DNA of 53,197 nt from JADLGF01 sp020849415. Its GTDB lineage: Bacteria > Chloroflexota > Chloroflexia > Thermomicrobiales > UBA6265. The notes beneath the pieces are model-generated. The model worked only from the letters and a program-made list of their open reading frames with translations, did not search any database and had not been told where the DNA came from. Shown one piece after another: positions 31,403-40,752 of the stretch (position 1 is the first letter of the stretch; each line of letters begins with the position of its first letter). The DNA lies in the NCBI GenBank assembly GCA_033812595.1, contig JAPXTJ010000003.1, positions 1 to 53,197 of the forward strand, in the 5' to 3' direction. A program made the translations under genes and the position numbers.

Positions 31403-32293
31403 CTAGAACTCGTGCAGGATGATGATCACCGCGCTCGGGATGGTGAGCACAACAGCGCCGATGAGCGCGATCCAGAACATCTGGCGTTCGCGGTGCGTGC
31501 CCTGACTCCAGAAGTCGATCGCCACGATCCGCAGTCCGTTCAGCGCGTGGTAGATCACGGCGCCGACCAACAACACTTCCATCGGAATGATGTACCACTT
31601 GGCGTAGAAGCTGACGGCGTGATCGTACACATCACGGCCGAGGCCGATGAGCATGATGTCGATCACGTGCACGATCAGGAAGAAGAGAATGCCGATGCCG
31701 GTCAGGCGGTGGAAGAGCCAGGCGTACTGGCCGGTATCCCCGTTGTAGATCGGCACCTGACCCTTCATCAGGTTCTTGACGATCCAGATGAGCGCGATGC
31801 CGACCGCCACGTAGGTGACGATCGAAATCACCAGCAGCGAGTAGCCGAGCACGTCCGCGATCCACATCTCGCCCGAAAGCGGGCCAGTGTTGGTGCGCGA
31901 CATCTCCTCGTCGAAGCCGATGATCGTCATCGTGCCGATCACGGTGATCACCACGGCGATCAGCCAGTTGGCCGAGGATGCGAGCACGCGCAGGCCGTCG
32001 CGGCGGATGTAGTCGTTGATCGAGATGCGCATCCCAAGCATGCCGTGCCAGAGCGCGAAGAGGAGCAGCATCCAGTCGAACGATCGCCAGAGCGGATTTG
32101 CCCAGCGTTTCGAAACGAAGTCGAAGGTCGTTTCCGATGGCACATTCGCGTAGTGCGTGATGAAGAGGTGGCCGAGCGCCAGCACGACCAGCGCTATCCC
32201 GGAGACCCGGAAGAAGTACCAGATCAGCCGATCGGCGCCTGGAATGTTGACTCCGAATCCGCGCCGGGATTCCTGGGACGGTGCTACCGCCAT
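31403..32293 (-). CDS. Fused succinate dehydrogenase membrane anchor (SdhD-SdhC type)
   Basis: 296-aa membrane protein with six to seven hydrophobic helices. The N-terminal half (VSGIALVVLALGHLFITHY to FALWHGMLGMRISINDY) looks like the SdhD anchor. The C-terminal half has the SdhC/cytochrome b556 hallmarks FHRLTGIGILFFLIVHV and IYHALNGLRIVAIDFW, with His residues suited to haem ligation. Normally these are two genes of about 120-150 codons. ATG 32293 has AGGAGGAAAG upstream. Flavoprotein and iron-sulfur subunits are not adjacent: a terminator follows and an unrelated gene precedes. It would quinone-link complex II if sdhAB lie elsewhere. Confidence 0.8.
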   Translation of the reverse strand: MAVAPSQESRRGFGVNIPGADRLIWYFFRVSGIALVVLALGHLFITHYANVPSETTFDFVSKRWANPLWRSFDWMLLLFALWHGMLGMRISINDYIRRDGLRVLASSANWLIAVVITVIGTMTIIGFDEEMSRTNTGPLSGEMWIADVLGYSLLVISIVTYVAVGIALIWIVKNLMKGQVPIYNGDTGQYAWLFHRLTGIGILFFLIVHVIDIMLIGLGRDVYDHAVSFYAKWYIIPMEVLLVGAVIYHALNGLRIVAIDFWSQGTHRERQMFWIALIGAVVLTIPSAVIIILHEF

Positions 32294-32412
32294 CGCCGGT
32301 CTTTCCTCCTCACGTTGCTGCGCGCGGTTCGCGGCAGCTTGCGGGCGTTCCTCGAACGGGTTTCCCCAAACCCGGTCGGGCCCGCCCACGCTTCCTTCGC
32401 GTCATTGTACCC

Positions 32413-32437
32413 ACTCCCTCCGGGATGCGGAGGGAGT
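32413..32437 (-). terminator. Hairpin after the double-propeller gene
   Basis: ACTCCCTCCG (32413-32422) pairs with CGGAGGGAGT (32428-32437), loop of 5, 10 bp past the stop codon of the minus-strand gene and before the Sdh anchor gene. Confidence 0.6.
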
Positions 32438-32447
32438 CGCTTCGAAA

Positions 32448-35400
32448 CTACGGGTTCGGCGGCGCCGGCACGTCTTGCGGACGAATCCGGATCACCGCCG
32501 GCTTGCCATCGCCGGCCGAAATCACGAGCGGACCGCCCGCTTCCCAGAAGACGCCGGCGCCATCGGTGGAGGCGGCTGAAGCCGGCACGCCGCTGGCGAC
32601 CACCACTTCGCCACCGTGGATGAGCGAGCGGCGAATCACCTCGCGGGGGGCGCCGGGCGCCGGTTCCCACACGTAGATCACCGATTGCCCATCCGGCGCG
32701 AAGGTCGCGGCCACGGTCCGGCCCGATTCGGTGTCGCCACCACTTCGCACCAGCAACCGCATCGCGCCGATATCATCCACCACCGCGAAGGTCGGCACCG
32801 GGGTGCCGTCGGCGGTGCCGCCCGGAATCAGCACCAGCAGATTCTGCCCATCCGAAGAGACTTCCGCAAGCCGAGGTACGGCATTTGAGCCCGCCGGCGG
32901 CACCAGCACCTGATCGATGCCGGTGCTGGTGATGCTCACGCGCCAGATGCCGTTGCCGTTCGTGCCGGCGGTGCCCCGCTCCCGGGTGAAGATCACCGAT
33001 CCGTCGCCCGGCACGATCAGGGTGCCGGTCGGCACGGAAGCGGCGTACCCCTCATCCACGCGGACGACCTGGAATTCACCGCCGCCGCCGTCATTCATCC
33101 CCATCAGGTAGGTCGACCAGCTCTGCCCGTTCCAGGTGGAGCGGACGAAGAACATCGAACGGCCATCCGGCGACCAGGCCGGGCTCGTATCGGCGTTGAT
33201 CGTGCTGCCGAGCAGCTGATCGATCGGGCCGACGAGTTGATCGGCGGTGAGGTCGAACACCTCGCGCGCATCCGGATCGAACACCCAGATGTCGCTCTCC
33301 ACGCTCGCTTCGTCCGCGCGGATGAAGCGTTCGGAGAAGGCGAGGCGCAGGCTGTCGGGCGACCAGGTGACGCTGTCGGGATCGATGGCCGTGATGTTCG
33401 CTTCCTCGAGATCGACACAGGCCCGGCGGTTGCCGGTAGTGACCCGGAAGACGCAGAGGTAATCATCCCGCGCCACCGCCACCTGCAGCCCGTCCGGGGA
33501 AGCGACGATCAGGCCTGATTGCGAGCCAGGGAAGGGGAAGTAGTCGCCGGCGGCGAGTTCGAGTCCCTCCGGCAGTTCCGGCATCGGCTCTTCGGTCGGC
33601 TCCGGCTCGGGCGAGGCTTCCGGCGTGGCCGGTTCGGGAGAAGCGGGCGCGGCCGTCGGCAACGCCACGACATTCGTACCGTCGCCCGATTCGGATGTGG
33701 GCGATGCCTCGGGTTCGGTGGTCGGAGTCGCGGTCGGCTCCGGCGTCGGGGTTGACGTGGGCTCAGGCGTGGCGGTCGCCGTCGGCTCCGGAGTCGCCGT
33801 GGCGGTCGGTTCCGGCGTGGCGGTGGCGGTTGGCTCCGGGGTCGCGGTCGGTTCCGGGGATGGTGTCTCGGTGACGTCTGGCGTTGCCGTCGGCACGAGT
33901 TGGAGGTCGAACGCGATCTCAGCCTCCTCGCCGATCTCGACTTCGACAGCCTGCATCCCGGTCGCCTGATACCCGTCAACCGGCGCCAGCCGCACTTCCC
34001 AGCGACCGGCCGGCAAGCGTTCGATCAGCAGCGTTCCAACCTCTTCATCGGCGTCACGCGCGCTGTTGTCGCAGATCGACGAACCGCGATTGAGCGTAAC
34101 GCAGGTTTCTTCCGCCACCAGCTCATCCGGCGCCGTGATCGTGATCCGCAGCGATCCGACCTCCGCCTGATTCTCGAAGGTGGCGCGCCCGACATCGTCG
34201 GAGGGCACCGTCATCGTCTGGGATTCGGCCGGGAGGAAGCCATCGGGCGCCGTCGTCTGCTCGACGCCGTAGTCACCGGCTTCCAGGGTGCCGATGCGAA
34301 TCTGGCCGTCGTCCTCATCGGAATCGGCGGCGTCGTTGTCACAAATCTCGATCGTTTCGGGGCCGGTCAGCGCGTAGCAGGCGCCGGCGATCTCCTCGCC
34401 GGTGTCAGAATCGCGCGTCACGATGTAGCCGCGCCCCGGCGGCGCCGGGGTCGGGGTGGCCGTAGGCTCGGAGGTGGCGGTTGCCGTCGGTTCCGGGGTT
34501 GCCGTGGCCGTTGGTTCGGGAGTCGCCGTAGCGGTCGGCTCGGGGGTCGATGTCGGCTCCGGAATCGGCGTCTCGGTCGGTTCAGGGGTGGCCGTCGGCT
34601 CCGGAGTCAGCGTTTCCGTCGGTTCTGGCGTCGGCGTGTCGGTCGGGAGCGGGGTCGGCTCCGCGGTCGGCTCCGGGATGGCGGTCGGCACGCCGGTCGG
34701 CGCCTCGACCGAGAGGCTCACTCGCGCCACCGAGCCGTCGCCGGCCACGAGGGAGATCGAATCATCCTCGTTCCACCAGGCGCCCTGGCCGGTGAAGGGG
34801 TCGCCGGCCGCCGGCACGTCATTTACCAGCAGGGTCGATTTACCGGTAACGGCATCGACAATCGCCAGATCGACCGGGCCGTCGCTCGTGCCCTGCCAGG
34901 CGAGCGCTACCCAATTGCCATCGGGCGAAAGGGCCGCGCCGCGCGCGCCGCCGCCCGGCAGATCGCGGGTGGCGGCCTCGATCAGGTCGGTCTGTTCGCC
35001 CGTTGAGAGGTCGATCAGCGCGTAGGCGACCTGACCCTGGGCCGAATCCGCGGCCGGATTCAGCGACACGATCAGCGCCCGGTTGCCATCGGGCGAAGCA
35101 TCGAGCGGCATCACGCGCGCGCCGGGTTCGGCCGCCACGAGCAGGGCGGTATCGTCACCACCGAAGCGCCAGAGTCCGGCCTCGAGTCCGCTTTCCGGGT
35201 TCAGGCTGACCAGCACCTCGTCGAGCGACACCGCTTCGATCCGCTCGGGCACGATCGGCGCGGCGCCCTGGCCGATATCGGCGATCAACGTGCCGGCAGG
35301 CAACGCCACCAGTTGCGTCGTCCAGACGCCGCCGGCGAAGGTCGAACGCGCCACGACCGCGCCGGTGCCATCCGGCAGCGCCGAGGGCCGCGTATCGAGC

Positions 35401-35906
35401 GTGAGCTGGGCCGATCGGGCCGGATTGGCGAGAATCGGACCGATAGCGCCGGTCAGGCCGTCATCGCTGATGTTGGTCAGCACCCCGGCGAAGGGATCCC
35501 ACTGCCAGAGATCGCTCTCCAGGCCGAGCGTGCCGCCGGCCCAGCGTTCGGTGAAGTAGAGCAGGGCGCCATCGGGCGACCAGTCGAGTCCGAATTCATC
35601 GATCGAAACGATCCCCTGGGCGCGGAGATCGGCGCAGCGGAGTTCGCGGGCGGTGTTGAGATCATCGAGGCAGAGCGAGGCCGCCGAGGCGAAGGCGACC
35701 GAACTGCCGTCCGGCGCCGGGTAAGCGATCTGCCCGGCCCGCATCAGGAACCGCGCCTGGTTGATGCCGGTGGCCGTCCACTGATCGAGCGATTCCGGCA
35801 CCGGCGTCGATTCCTGTGCCGAAGCGATCGGAGCCGCCAGCCCCGCTACGATCATCAAGGTCAGCAGCGCCCGCACCCAGCGCCGCGCCATCGTGGTGCC
35901 GCTCAT
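32448..35906 (-). CDS. Large secreted protein: two WD40/TolB-like propellers joined by prealbumin-like domains
   Basis: 1152 aa from ATG 35906 (GAGAGGAC upstream). Signal peptide ends near PIASAQE. The N-terminal propeller (about 40-400) has blades such as LDWSPDGALLYFTE and AALSPDGNWVALAW. A (TPEP)-rich linker follows, then two Cna-B/SpaA-like modules, each with a cysteine pair and a shared Cys-Asp-Asn acidic segment (EICDNDAADSDEDDG; SICDNSARDADEEVG). A second Thr/Pro/Glu linker precedes a second propeller (about 760-1150; VTWSPDSLRLAFSE). The symmetric layout suggests an extracellular scaffold or sensor. No enzyme motif seen. Monocistronic. Confidence 0.75.
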   Translation of the reverse strand: MSGTTMARRWVRALLTLMIVAGLAAPIASAQESTPVPESLDQWTATGINQARFLMRAGQIAYPAPDGSSVAFASAASLCLDDLNTARELRCADLRAQGIVSIDEFGLDWSPDGALLYFTERWAGGTLGLESDLWQWDPFAGVLTNISDDGLTGAIGPILANPARSAQLTLDTRPSALPDGTGAVVARSTFAGGVWTTQLVALPAGTLIADIGQGAAPIVPERIEAVSLDEVLVSLNPESGLEAGLWRFGGDDTALLVAAEPGARVMPLDASPDGNRALIVSLNPAADSAQGQVAYALIDLSTGEQTDLIEAATRDLPGGGARGAALSPDGNWVALAWQGTSDGPVDLAIVDAVTGKSTLLVNDVPAAGDPFTGQGAWWNEDDSISLVAGDGSVARVSLSVEAPTGVPTAIPEPTAEPTPLPTDTPTPEPTETLTPEPTATPEPTETPIPEPTSTPEPTATATPEPTATATPEPTATATSEPTATPTPAPPGRGYIVTRDSDTGEEIAGACYALTGPETIEICDNDAADSDEDDGQIRIGTLEAGDYGVEQTTAPDGFLPAESQTMTVPSDDVGRATFENQAEVGSLRITITAPDELVAEETCVTLNRGSSICDNSARDADEEVGTLLIERLPAGRWEVRLAPVDGYQATGMQAVEVEIGEEAEIAFDLQLVPTATPDVTETPSPEPTATPEPTATATPEPTATATPEPTATATPEPTSTPTPEPTATPTTEPEASPTSESGDGTNVVALPTAAPASPEPATPEASPEPEPTEEPMPELPEGLELAAGDYFPFPGSQSGLIVASPDGLQVAVARDDYLCVFRVTTGNRRACVDLEEANITAIDPDSVTWSPDSLRLAFSERFIRADEASVESDIWVFDPDAREVFDLTADQLVGPIDQLLGSTINADTSPAWSPDGRSMFFVRSTWNGQSWSTYLMGMNDGGGGEFQVVRVDEGYAASVPTGTLIVPGDGSVIFTRERGTAGTNGNGIWRVSITSTGIDQVLVPPAGSNAVPRLAEVSSDGQNLLVLIPGGTADGTPVPTFAVVDDIGAMRLLVRSGGDTESGRTVAATFAPDGQSVIYVWEPAPGAPREVIRRSLIHGGEVVVASGVPASAASTDGAGVFWEAGGPLVISAGDGKPAVIRIRPQDVPAPPNP

Positions 35907-36030
35907 CGTCGTTGTCCTCTCGCCCCGGGGATGCCGCGAACCGCCCTGAACCGTTTCGCGCACTCCTCCCGCTTTGCCCGTTTCATCTGATCATAGACGA
36001 ACGGAGCGCCAAAAGAAGCCTCCTGCGGAA

Positions 36031-37647
36031 TCAGCGCCGCGTGTCGGGAAGCGACGACCAGATCGTTCGGTAGTAGGCTTGGCCGTTCAGGGTCGCCCGC
36101 AGCGCCTGCCCCTGCTCGATCACATCGAAACTGATGCGATCGGGACTCGGCACGTCGTCAACCCGGAAACTGCCGCCCGGCAGTTCGAAGAGTTCCGATT
36201 CGATTCCCCGGCCCCAGGCGATTCGGAGCGACCCCCGGCGGATGAAGATGCGGAAGCGCGGTTGCCAGGGGTTGTGGCACTGGTACCAGCCGGTCAACGC
36301 CCGCCAGTGCTCCGGCGCGGCGGGCGGCTCCGCATGCTCGCTGCCGGCCCGCGCTAACCAGCGATCGCCGTGGCGCAACGCGACGACGGCACCGTCATCG
36401 TTGCGTTCGAAGATCAGCATCTCCCGGTCGAACTCGGGATCGAGCAGGATGTACCGGGGATCGAAAAGGTAGCGTTCGACCGGTACGCGCCGATCCTCCA
36501 GCGCCAGGTAGAGACGATCCTCTTCGTCCACGAAGGTCCAGGTCTCGCCATCTGCGTGGTAGTCGCCCGCTAGATCGGCGGCGCTTTCGATCACCGTCAG
36601 GGGCGCAATCTCCGGCAATGCGTACGGATCGCCGTTGAAGAGCCCGCGGGCGAAGGCGAGCGCCTCGTTCGCAATCTCGTTGACATCGCCCGGGCCGTTG
36701 ATCAGCGCGCCGACCCCCAGCCCCGCTTCGGGATCGATCTGCAGCGCCGAGTAGTAGCCGAGCATGTCACCATCGTGCCCGTAGTAGCGGCGTCCGTCAT
36801 TCTCGAAGCCCCAGAGACCGTAGCCGTAGGTGGTGTCCGGATCGTCCGGGTCGGGTGGCGCGAGCGGGCTGTTCATCAGGGCGAACGATTCTTCGCTGAT
36901 CAGGCCGTTGCCCCGGTTCAGCAGCGCCCGCGTGAAGCGCGCCATATCGCCCGGCGTCACCGCGATGCTGCCGTCGCCCGTACCGGTTTCGATCCAGGTG
37001 TCGGGCACGAGGCCGATCTCGCGCCGCCACGGACGGTCGCGCAACCTGAACCGGTAACCGACCGCCAGGCGGTGGCGCTCGTAGTCGGTGATCGGCGAGA
37101 ACGAATCGCGCATGCCGAGCGGTTCGAGGATTTCCCGCGTGACCGCCGAGGAGTACGACTCGCCGAGGATCTCCTCGAGCACGTACCCGAGAATCTTGAA
37201 GCCGATGTCGGAATACGAGAAGCGCTCTCCGGGCGGGGCGATCAGCGGGTGATGGCGCAACGACCAGGCTTCGAAACGACCGTCGGCCGAGAGGTCGGTT
37301 CCCTCCATGAGGCCGGCGGAGTGGGTAAGGAGGTGGTGCAGGGTGATCGGACGCCCACCATCGCCGGCGACGAACCACGGCAGGTAGCGGGAGACCGGCG
37401 CGTGCAGATCGACCAGGCCCCGCTCGCGCAGGATCATGTAAAGCAGCGCGGTGTAGGTTTTTCCGATCGAGCCGTCCTCGAAGGCGTGGTGCTCTCCGAC
37501 CGGCGTCTGCGCCGCCAGATCGGCGAACCCGAACGTTCCGACGTAGCGGGTGCGCTCGCGATCGGTGATGGCGATGGCGACGCCGGGCGTGCCATCACGA
37601 TCGATCCGCGCCTGAATCCATTGGTTGAGGGGTGTGAAATCGGTCAT
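36031..37647 (-). CDS. Serine hydrolase, class C beta-lactamase/PBP4*-like (copy 1)
   Basis: 538 aa. The beta-lactamase domain spans about 1-350: SxxK is SIGK in FEDGSIGKTYTALLY; the YxN position reads YSD in FSYSDIGFKILGY (Asn replaced by Asp); the third motif is YGHDGDMLGYYS. The C-terminal part holds a beta-rich extension as in many serine hydrolases of this family. GAAGG precedes the ATG. No signal peptide, so likely cytoplasmic. It resembles the protein at 38929-40551 closely over its full length. It follows the BenE-type gene after 114 bp that contain a small hairpin (37702-37721). Confidence 0.85.
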   Translation of the reverse strand: MTDFTPLNQWIQARIDRDGTPGVAIAITDRERTRYVGTFGFADLAAQTPVGEHHAFEDGSIGKTYTALLYMILRERGLVDLHAPVSRYLPWFVAGDGGRPITLHHLLTHSAGLMEGTDLSADGRFEAWSLRHHPLIAPPGERFSYSDIGFKILGYVLEEILGESYSSAVTREILEPLGMRDSFSPITDYERHRLAVGYRFRLRDRPWRREIGLVPDTWIETGTGDGSIAVTPGDMARFTRALLNRGNGLISEESFALMNSPLAPPDPDDPDTTYGYGLWGFENDGRRYYGHDGDMLGYYSALQIDPEAGLGVGALINGPGDVNEIANEALAFARGLFNGDPYALPEIAPLTVIESAADLAGDYHADGETWTFVDEEDRLYLALEDRRVPVERYLFDPRYILLDPEFDREMLIFERNDDGAVVALRHGDRWLARAGSEHAEPPAAPEHWRALTGWYQCHNPWQPRFRIFIRRGSLRIAWGRGIESELFELPGGSFRVDDVPSPDRISFDVIEQGQALRATLNGQAYYRTIWSSLPDTRR

Positions 37648-37761
37648 GCGTCTACCTTCATTCCGGGCGGCGTCGCCGGTTAGACCGGCGCACGCGGCAT
37701 CGCCCGCGCCGATACGCGGGCGGATGGGGTGGGGAATTCCCCGGATTCAGGTAGCGCGCCG

Positions 37762-38928
37762 CTATGATACGCGTTTTTTCGTGGAGAACAGCGCCCAGGT
37801 GATCAGGCCGGCGGTCAGGCTCCAGAAGCTGGGGCCGATGCCGAGAATCACGATCGGGCTGGCCGCGACGAGGAAGGTGACAATCACCGCCACCTGCCGC
37901 GCTTTCTCGGCCAGCGCCGCCGACAACGCCGAGGCGAGCGTGCCGAGCAGTGCTACGCCGGCCACCGCCTCGATCACCCCATCCGGGGCCGACGCGGCCA
38001 GTGTGACGAGCAGCGGAGAGAGCGCGCCGAGGATGAGGTAGCACCAGCCGGTGGCATGGGCGGCGATCCAGCGTCGTTCGGGATCGGGGTGCGCCTCCTC
38101 GGAGGCGGAGAGTGCGGCGGTGATCGCGGCCAGATTGATGGCGTACGCACCCGTCGGCGATCCGATCATCGTACCGGCGCCAGTGATGAGCAGCGACTCC
38201 CGCCATGGCACGACGAAGCCATGCGAGGCGAGGATCGCCACGCCCGGCACGTTCTGGGCGGCCATCGTCACGATGTAGAGCGGCACGGCGATGCCGACAA
38301 TCGCGGCGGTCGTGAAGGCGGGGGTGGTGAGCGCCAGGGTCGGAGTCGCGAGGGTGAACGCATCGCCCCGATCGACGAGATCGATCACCGCCACCCCGAG
38401 CGCCACCAGGAACGCCACCGGCGCCGCCCACCGGGGCGCGAAACGCGCCAGCACCACCCACGTGAGCAGAACCGGACCGACGAGCAGGGGCGAATCGGCG
38501 AAGGCGATCACCGGCTGCACGCAGAGGCTCAGCAGCACGCCGGCGAGCATCGCCTGCGCCAGCGGCGCCGGAATCGCCGCGATCCGCCGGCCAAGCCAGG
38601 GCAGCGCGGCGGTGAGCAGGAAGAGCAAACCGGTCACGAGAAAGGCGCCAACCGCCGCCGGCCACCCCCCTTCGACCATCCCGACCGAAACGAGCACCGC
38701 TGCGCCGGGGGTCGACCAGGCGAGCATCAACGGCCGGCGGTGCCGCCACGACAGCCAGATCGTCCCTGATCCCATAAGGATGCAAAGGACGATCAGCCCG
38801 GTTGTCGCCTGCTCCGTTGACGCCCCGACCGCCGCCAATCCCGCCAGCACCACGGCGAACGAACTCGTGAAGCCAACCAGCGCCGTGGTCAGACCGACCG
38901 AAACCGGTCGCCAGATCGATCGGTCCAT
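37762..38928 (-). CDS. BenE-family benzoate/H+ symporter-like permease
   Basis: 388-aa membrane protein with about 11-12 hydrophobic segments. The VGFTSSFAVVLAGLAAVGAS start, the PGAAVLVSVG segment, LYIVTMAAQNVPGVAIL and IGSPTGAYAINLAAITAAL are typical of BenE transporters. Its ATG directly abuts the TAG stop of the upstream hydrolase gene, so the two are translationally linked. Substrate may be an aromatic acid or another organic acid; context with two amide/ester hydrolases fits uptake followed by hydrolysis. Confidence 0.85.
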   Translation of the reverse strand: MDRSIWRPVSVGLTTALVGFTSSFAVVLAGLAAVGASTEQATTGLIVLCILMGSGTIWLSWRHRRPLMLAWSTPGAAVLVSVGMVEGGWPAAVGAFLVTGLLFLLTAALPWLGRRIAAIPAPLAQAMLAGVLLSLCVQPVIAFADSPLLVGPVLLTWVVLARFAPRWAAPVAFLVALGVAVIDLVDRGDAFTLATPTLALTTPAFTTAAIVGIAVPLYIVTMAAQNVPGVAILASHGFVVPWRESLLITGAGTMIGSPTGAYAINLAAITAALSASEEAHPDPERRWIAAHATGWCYLILGALSPLLVTLAASAPDGVIEAVAGVALLGTLASALSAALAEKARQVAVIVTFLVAASPIVILGIGPSFWSLTAGLITWALFSTKKRVS

Positions 38929-40551
38929 CTACTCGGCGGGGCGGGTGAACGGCAAAGACGAATCCCGGGTTCGGAAATAGGGTTGCCCGCTCAGGTCGAC
39001 GCGCAACGCCTGACCCTGCGCGATCGCCTCGAAACGCAGCCGATCGCCGCTCGGCGCTTCGCCAAGCTGGAAGCACCCGGGTTCGAGCTCGGTCATCGGC
39101 AGCGCCTTCCCGTCCCCGAAATCACACCAGAGCGCGCCGCGGCGAATCAGGATGGTGAAGCGCTGGCTCCACGGGTTGTAGTTCTGATACTCACCGGTGT
39201 AGGCACGCCACTGCGCCGGCGCCGGCTCGACCGCCGGGTGCTCGCTCCCCTCGCGCGCCAGCCAGCGCGCACCGTGGGTGAGCGCCACGATCGCCTTGTC
39301 ATCGTTACGCTCGAATGCCAGTGCCGCCCGATCGAGGGTCGGATCGAGAATGATGAACGTGCCCCGGCCGGCGGACTCCACCGCCGCGCGCCCGTACGGC
39401 CGTTCGAGGTAAAGCCGGTCATTCTCGTGGGTGAAATCCCAGGTCTCGCCGTCGCCTTCATAGACCCCGGCGTACTCGGACGCTTCCGGGATCGAGGCGG
39501 CCGGCGTGATCTCGGGCAGCGCCGCCGGTTCCTCACCAGCCAGTACCGCGCGGAGGTAATTGAGCGCGACGTTCGCGATCTCGTGGACCGCTCCGGTACC
39601 GTTCACCATTGCGAAAACGCCGAGGTCAGCCTCCGGATCGATCTGCAGCGACGCGTAGTAGCCGATCATGCCGCCGCCGTGCCCGATCAGGTGCCGGCCG
39701 TTCTCGTCCCACGTCATCAGCCCGTACCCGTAGGTCGATTCGGGTTCGTGCGTGTCGCGCGTGGCGAGGTCGGCAATCATCAAAGCGAACGATTCGTCGC
39801 TGATCAGCCCGGCGCCCCGGTTCATGAGCAAGCGCGTGTAGCGGGCCATATCGCCGATCGGACCGGCGATGCTGCCGTCGGCGGTACCGGTTTCGATCCA
39901 CGCAGCCGGCGCGCGACCGTGCTCGGCCCGGGCCGGACGATCGCGCAGCGCCGCCTCGTACCCGATCGCCAGCCGCGGGCGCCGCCGGTCGGTGATCGGC
40001 GTGAACGATTCGGTCATGCCGAGCGGCGCCAGGATCTCCCGGGTCGCCACCTTGCCGTACGCCTGGCCGGTGATCTCCTCGATCACGTAACCCAGGATCT
40101 TGTAGCCGAGATTCGAGTAGAGGAAATGCTCACCGGGCGCGCCGAGGACTGCCTGGTCGCGCAGCGTCCAGGCTTCGTACCGGCCCTCCGCCGCCAGATC
40201 GGAACCGCCGATGATGCCGGAGGAATGGGTGAGCAGGTGATGCAGCGTGATCTCGGCAGTGTGCGGACCGGCTTCGAACCAGGGGAGGAAGTCGGTCACC
40301 GGCGCCTTGAGATCGACCAGTCCCCGCTCCTGGAGGATGAGGAGGGTCATCGCGGTGAACGACTTGCCGATCGAACCGATTTCGAACGCGTGGTGCTCGC
40401 TGACCGGCGTCTCCGCCGCAAGATCGGCCAGTCCGAACGTGCCGACGTAGCGCGTTTCACGGCGATCGGTAACCACCAGCGCGAGGCCGGGCGTGTTCGC
40501 GCGCGCCAGACGCCGTTCGATCCACGCCTCGAGGCGGGTGAAATCTCCCAT
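38929..40551 (-). CDS. Serine hydrolase, class C beta-lactamase-like (copy 2)
   Basis: 540 aa. Motifs: SIGK in FEIGSIGKSFTAMTLL, canonical YSN in FLYSNLGYKILGY, and IGHGGGMIGYYA. Same domain order as copy 1, with a beta-rich C-terminal region. ATG 40551 is chosen because AAGAGGA lies eight bases upstream; an ATG at 40560 overlaps that site. First gene of a hydrolase-permease-hydrolase operon. The duplicates probably arose by local duplication around the permease gene and have since diverged. Confidence 0.85.
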   Translation of the reverse strand: MGDFTRLEAWIERRLARANTPGLALVVTDRRETRYVGTFGLADLAAETPVSEHHAFEIGSIGKSFTAMTLLILQERGLVDLKAPVTDFLPWFEAGPHTAEITLHHLLTHSSGIIGGSDLAAEGRYEAWTLRDQAVLGAPGEHFLYSNLGYKILGYVIEEITGQAYGKVATREILAPLGMTESFTPITDRRRPRLAIGYEAALRDRPARAEHGRAPAAWIETGTADGSIAGPIGDMARYTRLLMNRGAGLISDESFALMIADLATRDTHEPESTYGYGLMTWDENGRHLIGHGGGMIGYYASLQIDPEADLGVFAMVNGTGAVHEIANVALNYLRAVLAGEEPAALPEITPAASIPEASEYAGVYEGDGETWDFTHENDRLYLERPYGRAAVESAGRGTFIILDPTLDRAALAFERNDDKAIVALTHGARWLAREGSEHPAVEPAPAQWRAYTGEYQNYNPWSQRFTILIRRGALWCDFGDGKALPMTELEPGCFQLGEAPSGDRLRFEAIAQGQALRVDLSGQPYFRTRDSSLPFTRPAE

Positions 40552-40752
40552 TTGATGCATCCTCTTCCCATCGAACCCCGGCGCAATGGGGCCGGAGCGC
40601 GCTTGACGGCAGCAATTCGGGCAATAGTAGAGGCAACGCCCAAACCGCCGTGCCCCGGACCGTGAAGCGAGGCGCTGATTCGTCCCGTTTCCGGTATGCT
40701 CAAGGTTGCTGGAATGTAACGATGGCCGGATGGCCGGGGGAGCTGATCAGGA

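Noticed and set aside
33900..35006. Long Arg/Gly-rich plus-strand ORF opposite the double-propeller gene
   Set aside because: It is the antisense of the TPEP linker and blade codons; no start signal or domain.
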